Assembly: GCA_026018925.1 (NCBI GenBank)
Contig: JAKSZU010000016.1
Coordinates: forward strand, 27,432,877-27,496,876
Reading direction: 5' to 3'
From: Tupaia tana
Taxonomy: Eukaryota > Chordata > Mammalia > Scandentia > Tupaiidae
DNA: 64,000 nt
Below the pieces are notes generated by a model. The model was given only the letters and a program-made list of their open reading frames with translations, had not been told where the DNA came from and searched no databases. The position numbers and the translations under genes are program-made. Position 1 is the first letter of the stretch, and every line of letters begins with the position of its first letter. Positions 56,764 to 64,000 of the stretch are shown here, piece after piece.

Positions 56764-57008
56764 GAGACCAGCAGATGGTGTAATGGTTACGTTGCTGGAC
56801 TCCCATGTAGTCGACCACAGTTTGAGTCCCAGACCCAGTGGCGTAAAACAAGCCAGGCACTTGTGAATCTGTGCCCAAAATCCTGAGAGGAGAACGGAAG
56901 AGAGGGTATTGTGGGGTGGCTATCTCCCCTGGGGTGTGATTTCTTGCTTTCTGTCTTTCTGTCTCTTCAGTGAGCACACACACACTATAGCAAAAATCTC
57001 TCTCTAAA
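56764..57008 (+). mobile_element. SINE-A/B copy, second of the trio
   Basis: GAGACCAGCAGATGGTGTAATGG head, CACAGTTTGAGTCCCAG, CATTATAGC-type tail, then AAAAAAAAAAGAGAGAGCTTGG. Confidence 0.93.
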
Positions 57009-57024
57009 AAAAAAAGAGAGAGCT

Positions 57025-57280
57025 TGGGCCATCCAATAGGTAGTGATTGAGGCAGCTGGATTCCACACGGCCAACTGCGTAGTTCAAGTTCTAGACTCGG
57101 TGACTTGGAAAATGTGCTAGACGTGTGTGTGTGTGCATGCCCAAAATCCCTAGAGGGGAATGGAAGAGAAGGGACTGCATCATGGCCATCTCCCTTGAGA
57201 GATGATTTCTCTCTCTCTTCCTCTCTCTCTCTCTGGCAAGTACATGAACCCTATAGCAAATTAAAATAAATAGCTATATA
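57025..57280 (+). mobile_element. SINE-B copy, third of the trio
   Basis: GGGCCATCCAATAGGTAGTG head, GTAGTTCAAGTTCTAGAC, CCAAAATCCCTAGAGGG, (CT)n, CCCTATAGCAAATTAAAA, then ATAGAGTTTGG. It is the most diverged of the three. Confidence 0.9.
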
Positions 57281-57284
57281 GAGT

Positions 57285-57450
57285 TTGGGTCCTGAGTCAC
57301 AGAGATGTAATAGCAGCCCACTTCCATGATTCCATTCCTTGCACTGAGCCTCTCTGAACCTCTCTTTTCACCTGTGACGTGGGTAGCACCACACTAAAGG
57401 GACAAATCAAACACGACCTGGATAGAACACATGGTCACTGCTCAAACACA
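57285..57450 (+). mobile_element. MIR SINE fragment
   Basis: CTGAGCCTCTCTGAACCTC, then TTCACCTGTGACGTGGG, matching the MIR core. Confidence 0.6.
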
Positions 57451-58210
57451 TTACCTCTCTGAAGCTTGTTAAAAGATGTTTTTTAAAATAAGATTGGCTC
57501 AGTAGAAATAAAAACTAACAACCAAAGTGAAATTTTTGGATTGTCAGAGAATTTTAATTATCTGCAAAATCTCTGAATTCATGGGTAATTGGGGATTGTC
57601 TATAATTAGCAACTGCTACAGAAATGTCCAGATGAGCAGGATTTTTTATTTTAGTTTATCTGAGTTGGTAAAGAAATGCTGCTCCATTAAGTATCTTATC
57701 CTTCTATTAGAAATCCACCATTAAACCTCTGCACGTAACTGAAATCCACAAACTCTGAATCCTGCATGAGGATGGATAAACCCAAGTTCTTACCCACCAT
57801 TCTCGTCAGATTTCCACGTGATGGCTGCAAATGCAAACACAGAATTTAGGATTATTCCTGCTTGATCTTCAGAATGACTGGGAATATATGTGCTATTGAA
57901 TCTAAGGTTCTACTTAAGAGAATTGGCTTATGAAGGTAGCCATCTGTAAGTGGCCTATTTCTAAGAATATAAAATACAGCAAAACAGATTTCAGATTAAC
58001 TTGACCACTCCTTTCTGCCTTGTCAGACATTAGCCACTAATGCTGAAACTCTCTAGTTATAGTACATGCCAGGGGTATGTGAAGCCCCAAGACCAAACAG
58101 CATGCCTTCCTAGAACACCAGTCCTCAGCACATGTCTGCAAAACACCTGGAAATGCCCACATCTGTTTGTTTTCTACTCTCTGCACTTACAAGAGCACTG
58201 CAGAATGCTG
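57451..58210. other. Unique sequence, nothing seen
   Basis: AT-rich, no recognised repeat or exon. Confidence 0.45.
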
Positions 58211-58224
58211 AAAAGTGTTACCGC

Positions 58225-58483
58225 TTTTTTTGGAGAGGTTTTCACTATAGGGCACGTGCGCTCGCCAGAAAGACAGAGAGAGACAGAGAGACAGAAAGCG
58301 AGAAATCACCCCCCAGAGGGGATGGCCACACCACAATCCCTTCTTCTCCATTCCCCTCTCGGGATCTTGGACACGCACGCATATGCGCCCGGCGTGAGTT
58401 TAAGCCACCAGGTCCAGGACGCGAACTGCAGTCGACTACATGGGAGTCCCAGCGACATAGCCATTACGCTAACTGCTGGTCCC
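58225..58483 (-). mobile_element. SINE-A copy
   Basis: GGAGAGGTTTTCACTATAGGG, CACCCCCCAGAGGGGATGG, head ATTACGCTAACTGCTGGTCCC. TSD AAAAGTGTTACCGCTTTTTT / AAAAGTGCTACCGTTTTTTT. Confidence 0.96.
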
Positions 58484-58499
58484 AAAAGTGCTACCGTTT

Positions 58500-58722
58500 T
58501 TTTTTAAAGCTTATTAATTTATTTCTCCCATGAGAGAGAGAGAGAAAGAGAGCAAAAGTCACCCTCCCAACAGGGTTCTCACACTGCAATCCACCCCCAG
58601 CCTCAGTCGGCCTGGATTGTAGGCATGCACTCACATACCCAGTGTGCACAGACAGACCAAGAACCAGGAACCTTCCCATGTGGGTTCAGCTGCATTACTG
58701 CTGCACTACCATCTGGACCCAA
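58500..58722 (-). mobile_element. SINE-D copy
   Basis: TTTATTTCTCCCATGAGAGAG, CCTCCCAACAGGGTTCTC, GCCTGGATTGTAGGCATGC, head CATTACTGCTGCACTACC. The adjacent SINE-A lies at its T-rich end. Confidence 0.88.
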
Positions 58723-59724
58723 ATACCAATTTATTGAACACCCATTTGCCACACCTATGTTGGGTGATTTTTCGTAGACTATCTTATTTAATTTCTTACT
58801 CAATGATCACAGGAAGAAGATGGGAGAAAAGGCGGTGACTTTTATTATTATTTTGAGATACATTTTTACTAGGTTTCAAATTCAGCTAAGAATTTGTATA
58901 ACACCCTTCAAGTACTAGCCTTACATGGGGAAAAAGCACCAAGACCTTGGTAGTGAAAACCCAACAGGAGCAACCTCAGAGGTAAGAAAATTGGTTAACA
59001 TAGAAACATATGTGCTGGCAGATTATGAATTCTTGTTTACTTAAAAATATAAATCTTTAAACAAATTATGAACAAATACCCAAATTTACTAACAACTAAA
59101 ATACCCATACACTACTCTACTGACACATGATACACTTACATATAAATTTTTAAAGTCTTAGAGCTTATTTTCATTCTCTAATACAAATAGTCAAAAAAAA
59201 AATAAGTTTGCTCTTATTAGTCTTAGACTCCAGATGCAAATTTGAAACTGAATTTTGACAAGAGACGCCCATTCTCTGGTATAAAGCTCACTTCTTCTTC
59301 CCAGTCAGATGGCTCCTGTCTATCCTGCTGTTAAGCTCCACCCTCCGGGCAGTTCTCACTAACACCCTTTTGCTCCTGAGAGGACGCCATTCATTACCTT
59401 GACTGGTTAGAAATAAAAGCTCCATGACTCAAGTAAGCCCACCGAGACTGTTAAGTCTGATTTTTTACCTTTTTATGGTTAATAAGACATACTACACAAT
59501 ACAATATGCAAATATCAACTCTTTATTATAGTTGTTCTTGTTACTATCAAATTTTACACCAATTCTGTCTGACTGACATGAGACTCACAGATATGGTTAA
59601 ATGCTTATAAGCATTTATATTTTTTAAAAAATCATAATGGGCCAGAAACACAACTTGTCCATTCAGGAAAATATTACCATAAAAGACCCTTTTATTTGTA
59701 TTTTTTAAAATTAACTGAATTTGG
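58723..59724. other. Unique sequence with a possible LTR-like stretch
   Basis: AT-rich, except 59260-59440, which has GGTATAAAGCTC, a CT-rich body and AGAAATAAAAGCTCC, an order reminiscent of an LTR U3/R end. No gene. Confidence 0.45.
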
Positions 59725-59984
59725 GAACCAGCAGTTAGTGTAATGGCTATGTCGCTGGACTCCCACGTAGTCGACCGCAGTTCGCATCCCAGACCCGGTG
59801 GCTTAAAACTCACGCCGGGCACGTGTGTGTGCGTGCCCAAGATCCTGAGAGGAGAATGGAGGAGAAGGGATTGTGGCGTGACCATTCCTTCCTGGTGGGT
59901 GATTTCTCGCTTTCTGTCTCTAATGTCTCTCTCTGTCTGGCAAGCGCACGCGCCCTTTAGCGAAAATATCTCAAAAAAAAAAAA
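59725..59984 (+). mobile_element. SINE-A copy
   Basis: GGGAACCAGCAGTTAGTGTAATGG head, near-consensus body, A13 tail. TSD AAATTAACTGAATTTG / AATTTAACTGAATTTG. Confidence 0.96.
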
Positions 59985-60001
59985 AATTTAACTGAATTTG
60001 G

Positions 60002-60849
60002 GCTTTCAGAGACTACTACAACTATTGGGAGAATAAATTCATCTTCTTTCATTTACTCATGACGGAGTTAGGGGTCTTTCCATGTGCGGAAGATGCAAGA
60101 AAGAAGCCATGGCTGGAAATATTCTGGTGAAGTGGACACCAGTGAGTAGTGATCACTGTGTATTTAGAAAACAGGGAGTTGCTCCCAAAAGAGAAGTCCT
60201 TGGTTTCTGTGATGAGCAACAAACTTCTCCCTAAAGATGTGTGGCAAAACACCGCCATCTCACTCAGTGTAGCTCATCATACAAAGAGATAAATTGGCTA
60301 TAGTCATAGAGGAAGTGCTTCTAAAAATAACTGAAATAGTTCCCCACTGCTGCACACCCTTTGGGTATCTTACTTCAGAATGTCTCATTAAACTGCTGCC
60401 TCTAATGGTGAAAGGCATTAGAGAATCTGACTACTTGCTCTGAATTTCCCATCGATTGTCCTTTGTCACCTTTGCTTCCCTGTTGTTCCTATTACCTGTT
60501 AGAAAAGTTAATTCAGAAAGAGAATACAAGACATTTATCCTCGCAATTGCCACGAGCTTTGCTACATCCTTGAGTACAGCTGCTTAACACAAATCTAACA
60601 TTTCTTTTTCTTCTGGCAAGCTTGTCTCACTCTGCTAATGATAGCAAACGTGAGCAGTCACACCATCACAGACTAGTTCTAGATGAGCTAGGCCCAGTAA
60701 TGCTGTCAAAGACAGCAGAGTGAAAGAGCTTGTGTGGCCACTGCCTACCTCTTGTCTTTATCTAACAGGAAGGAAACATGGCACCTTCTTAAGCCCACTT
60801 GAGGTTCCAGGATGCTGGAAGACAGGATGCTCTGCAGGGTTCTGGATTT
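60002..60849. other. Unique sequence, no gene seen
   Basis: No recognised repeat or exon. Confidence 0.45.
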
Positions 60850-61011
60850 TCATCTGGAAACCTCCTCGAGTACACTGGACATGTGCGTGCCCATGATCCA
60901 GGGCTGGCTGAGGCTGGGGGTAGATCGTGGCATCAAGACCCTATGGGGAATACTGTCCTCCTGTCTTTCTCTCTGTGTATTGATCATGGAAGAAATAAAT
61001 AAACTTAAAAC
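60850..61011 (+). mobile_element. SINE-D copy (sense), 5' end unclear
   Basis: CCTCCTCGAGTACACTGGAC, CCATGATCCAGGGCTGGC, AGACCCTATGGGGAATACTG, GATCATGGAAGAAATAAATA. The tRNA-like head is degraded. Confidence 0.75.
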
Positions 61012-61214
61012 AATAATAGGGAAATATAATGGCAAGATTCCATTATCATTTTTGGTACCTTTCCTGGTGACTCCTGGGGCATTACCCTATTACACTTTGG
61101 AGTGAAATTCACTGGGATTACGAAATAAGAACCAGTGTTACTCTGGAACTTTTTAACCCTTAAAACAAATTTGACTTCTGGTGCTTTTAAAACTAAATTA
61201 CAAATCTAGAAATG

Positions 61215-61380
61215 TTAGTGAATAAACTAGTTTCATAGCAGATAGAGTTATAGTGTGGACTGGCTGTCAGGAAACCCCCAGACTACCAAGTTCAGTTGCC
61301 CAGACTATGTTCTTCCTTCATTCTGAGCAAAACTTAGCTATTCTTGTAAACTGGAGATGCAAGCAGTGCTTTAAACACTG
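61215..61380 (+). mobile_element. Possible MIR fragment
   Basis: GTGTGGACTGGCTGTCAGG, then TTCTGAGCAAAACTTAGC, in loose MIR order. Confidence 0.45.
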
Positions 61381-61439
61381 CTTCTTCCTGGGGTTTTGAT
61401 CTTTGTTTCTCATTATTTCTCAAGTTTCACCAAAAAAAA

Positions 61440-61698
61440 TTTTGGGGAGAGGTTTTTGCTATAGGGAGCATGCGCTTGCCAAACAGAGACAGAGAGACAG
61501 AAAGCGAGAAATCACTGCCCCCCCCCCCCCCCGGGGGGATGGCCATGCCACAGTCCCTTGTCCTCCATTATCCTCTCAGGATCTTGGGCACACACGCACA
61601 TGCGCCAGGCGTGAGTTTAGGCTGCCAGGTCTGGGACTCAAACCGCGGTCATCTACATGGGAATCCAGCGATACAGCCATTACACCAACTGCTGGTCC
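61440..61698 (-). mobile_element. SINE-A copy with C16 run
   Basis: GGGGAGAGGTTTTTGCTATAGG, an expanded C run at about 61517-61532, head ACACCAACTGCTGGTCCC. TSD CAAGTTTCACCAAAA at about 61421 and 61699. Confidence 0.96.
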
Positions 61699-61767
61699 CA
61701 AGTTTCACCAAAATTTAACTGAGCCCAAAAAGACAGAGAAAAATTTTCTCTTTAAAATATCATTTCA

Positions 61768-62040
61768 GGGAACCAGCAGTTAGCGTAATGGCTATGTCGC
61801 TGGACTCCCACGTAGTCGACCGCGGTTCGCGTCTCGGACCCGGTGGCTTACAACTCACGCCGGGCGCGTGTGCGTGCGTGCCCAATATCCCGAGAGGAGA
61901 ATGGAGGAGAAGGGATTGCGGCGTGACCATCCCCCCTGGGGGGTGATTTCTCGCTTTCTATCTCTCTGTCTCTCTCTGTCTGTCTGGCGAGCGCACGCGC
62001 CCTATAGCGAAAACCTCTCCAAAAAAAAAAAAAAAAAAAA
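61768..62040 (+). mobile_element. SINE-A copy, closest to consensus
   Basis: Complete element: box A-like TAGCGTAATGG at 61781-61791, box B-like GGTTCGCGTCT at 61824-61834, intact CpG-rich body, CGCCCTATAGCGAAAACC tail, A21. The anticodon-arm position folds as GACT-CCCACGT-AGTC (61803-61817), with CAC in the anticodon place. Short TSD ATCATTTCA on both sides. Confidence 0.97.
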
Positions 62041-62076
62041 TCATTTCATCTCAGAAACTTTTAAAAATAACTATGT

Positions 62077-62318
62077 TGGAACCAGCAGATAGAGTAATAG
62101 TTACGTCACTGGACTCCCATGTAGCAGCAGACCCTGGTTTGAGTCCTGGACTCAGCAGCTTAAACCTCATGCTGGGCACGAGTGCATGCGTGTCCAAGAT
62201 CCTCAGAGGAGAGTGGAAAAGGGATTGCGGTGTGGCCATCCCCCTGGGCGGGAGGTGATTTCTCAGTTTCTGTCTCTCTGGCGAGCACACACACCTTATA
62301 GCAAAAATCTCTCTGAAA
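62077..62318 (+). mobile_element. SINE-A/B copy
   Basis: GGAACCAGCAGATAGAGTAATAG head, GGTTTGAGTCCTGG, CCATCCCCCTGGGCGGG, short pyrimidine tract, CTTATAGCAAAAATCTCTC, then purine repeats. Confidence 0.92.
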
Positions 62319-62409
62319 GAAAGAAACAATGAAAGAAAGAGAGAGAGAAAGAGAGAGAGAGAAAGAAAGAAAGAACTCTGTTAACCTTTCTCTGACAGAG
62401 AAACTGTGA

Positions 62410-62473
<64 letters not shown>

Positions 62474-62510
62474 AACTCTGTTAACCTTTCTCTGACAGAG
62501 AAACTGTGAA
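62318..62510 (+). repeat. (GAAA)n tract with a 100-bp duplication
   Basis: AAAG/AGAG units at 62318-62373, a 37-bp unique block at 62374-62410, pure (AAAG)n at 62411-62473, and the same 37-bp block again at 62474-62510. Confidence 0.95.
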
Positions 62511-63129
62511 TGAGAAATCTGTCAGTAAAAGACCAGAATAAGAGAAAATAAATAGACAGGAGATATAGGTTTTAAATATCTACTGTGGAAATATCTCCAT
62601 GAGACTTTCAGACAATGACTGTCATGAAGATACATGAATTATGAGGCCTATGCGGTTTATCTGGGTATGTGTGAGTTTTTCCAATATTCTGTAGCTAATA
62701 GGTAATAGTAAAGTTTAAAAACTACTCCCTGAATGGAAAGAAAAAAAGACTTGTCAAAGTAATTTCTTGCCCATCTAATAACCTGTTGTTACAGTCACAA
62801 GTCATAAATATATCTGATAAATTCACAAGGTATCCTTACTGTTGTGAAAGCAGATTATGATAGTCAAATCAACTTTTTATTTATTCAGTTAAATACTAGT
62901 CTCTCATCAACATAGTTTTAGACTAGAGTGCAGTGACCTATCATCACATGGTCTTTATTTAAAACTTATCAGAAGGGATAATTATTATAGTAAAATGAAA
63001 TCTTGACTGCTGTGGCAAAAGATTAAATGTGAGAATTTACACCCCTTCCTTACCTCATGTGCAATGATACTGTTCATGAGTGCATCACAAACACATGGGA
63101 TATATACATCAGCAACTGACCTCCCCCCT
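62511..63129. other. Unique AT-rich sequence, nothing seen
   Basis: No repeat or coding signal is recognised. Confidence 0.45.
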
Positions 63130-63345
63130 GCCCTCAGCATGGACTCCTCTTACCCCCTCTCTATGCTCCAGCCACCAGAGCCTTCTCTTCCTGTTGTCTG
63201 CCATCCCTTCAAGAATGCCAGGTGCTCCTGGAAATCTAGTAACTGAACATTCCTGATGACAGAGGTACCCCAGCATCTGAAATAGCCTCTGGCATGTTGG
63301 AAGGGCTCAATGAACATCTGCTGATTGAATGAAGCTACTGAGGTA
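63130..63345 (+). mobile_element. L2 LINE 3' fragment
   Basis: CTCCAGCCACCAGAGCCTTC, CCATCCCTTCAAGAATGCC, GGAAGGGCTCAATGAACATC and TGCTGATTGAATGAAG are in L2 3' order. Confidence 0.7.
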
Positions 63346-63559
63346 GCTTCTGAGAAAAGAAATGGAGTGGACGGTCTCACCCTCTGACTATGCATTCAGC
63401 CACCTTCACTTTCCATGGCCTGCTCTTGGTCTCCTACAATGTCAATGGCCTGACGGAATAGCTTCACTTTGTTAGTTCACTGGTTGCTTTTTTCCATGAT
63501 TCAAAGGTCAACCCAATACAAAAAGATCCATGCAGAGGAGTCATTCCTGTACCTAATCT

Positions 63560-64000
63560 TAATCGCTCACTTCCCTTCTGCCTACCACAGATAAGCATTT
63601 TTATTAATGTATTGTTTATACTTCTAGTGTTTCTTGATATGAATACAAGCAAATTCAGATATATATAGTTTCCTGTCTCACCTCTCATATACCAAGAGTA
63701 GCATGCGCTATACACTATTCACCACCTCACTTTTTCACTTGGCAATATACTTGACAATCTTTCTGTATATGAACACAGATCTTCACTGTTCTCTTTTAAC
63801 AAGTGCATAGCATTCTGTTGTAAATACATGTCACTGTCCTTTTAACCAGTCTCTTATCAATTGACAGACACCTGACAGCTTCTGATATTCTGGTATTATG
63901 CACAAAATTTCAATGATATTTGCTACAAGTGCAGGTGTATCTGCTAAAAAAAAATTCCCAGAAACAGGACTGCTGGGTCAAAGGGTAAGTTCACACTACC
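63560..64000 (-). mobile_element. Old L1 3' end, cut by the window edge
   Basis: GTAGCATGCGCTATACAC, TTTTTCACTTGGCAATATAC, ACAAGTGCATAGCATTCTG, CAGTCTCTTATCAATTGAC, GCAGGTGTATCTGC and CTGCTGGGTCAAAGGGTAAG follow the reverse complement of an ancient L1 3' UTR. Confidence 0.85.

Noticed and set aside
56487-57292. Regularly spaced direct repeats resembling a CRISPR array
   Set aside because: Spacing of about 260 bp and SINE bodies as spacers; this is mammalian DNA. The short repeats are target-site duplications.
61768-61845. Possible functional tRNA gene
   Set aside because: The tRNA-like head has boxes A and B and an anticodon-like arm, but the T-stem pairs poorly, no acceptor stem closes, and it is attached to a SINE body.
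1-64000. Firm species call as colugo
   Set aside because: The SINE type fits best from memory, but I cannot compare with a library. Kept as a guess only.

Overview
This is non-coding genomic DNA from a placental mammal. I found no protein-coding gene, exon, CpG island or intact RNA gene that I can support. The window is a repeat-dense intergenic or intronic stretch. The eutherian assignment rests on old shared repeats: MIR and L2, fragments of old L1 3' ends, hAT relics that read as MER5A and MER20, an MLT1-type MaLR LTR, and two copies of an old repeat with LTR-like ends. The younger content is dominated by a tRNA-derived SINE that is not Alu, B1/B2, the equine, carnivore or ruminant SINE, or AfroSINE. 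A colugo (Dermoptera, CYN-type SINEs) is my leading guess. It comes from memory and exclusion, not from a search.

The SINEs fall into four types, named here for use in the entries. SINE-A is young, about 260-280 bp, starts GGGACCAGCAGTTAGCG, has tRNA-like box A and box B, a palindromic C6-T-G6 stretch, a pyrimidine tract, a tail starting near CCTATAGCGAAAACCTCT, and poly(A). SINE-B is older, starts GGGCCAGCAGGTGGTG, and lacks the sharp CpG-rich body. SINE-C is about 150 bp, with the SINE-B head joined directly to the pyrimidine tract, so the middle is missing. SINE-D has a related tRNA-like head but a different body (CCCAACAGGG...TTTATTTCTTCCATGAGAG in antisense). About 50 copies are listed on both strands, many with clear target-site duplications (TSDs), and many are nested.

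Layout: 0-12 kb is mostly unique DNA with an L1 3' end at 4.6-5.6 kb. At 12.3-13.2 kb one MER5A relic holds three SINEs. At 17.0-17.6 kb and 38.7-39.2 kb lie the two copies of the LTR-like repeat. At 18.6-19.0 kb a CA-rich tract holds a palindromic mariner MITE. At 25.6-27.2 kb is the most unusual object: a retroposed unit that begins at a SINE-C 5' end, carries about 1.4 kb of downstream sequence with a broken antisense Hsmar1-like mariner transposase, ends in A35, and is bracketed by a 15-bp TSD inside an older SINE-D. At 43.5-44.7 kb there is a four-layer nest in another MER5A. At 56.5-57.3 kb three SINEs lie head to tail, separated by copies of the same target sequence. At 61.4-62.0 kb two young SINE-A copies form an inverted pair. 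Unique DNA is most continuous at 0.2-3.5, 21.1-22.7, 32-33.7, 35.8-37.2, 39.2-42.7, 52.7-55.7 and 58.7-60.8 kb.

There is no operon or gene network. What the window records is mobilisation history: DNA transposons (hAT, then mariner) and old LINEs and LTRs, later bombarded by L1-mobilised SINEs. At least two SINE insertions appear to have carried 3' flanking sequence with them.
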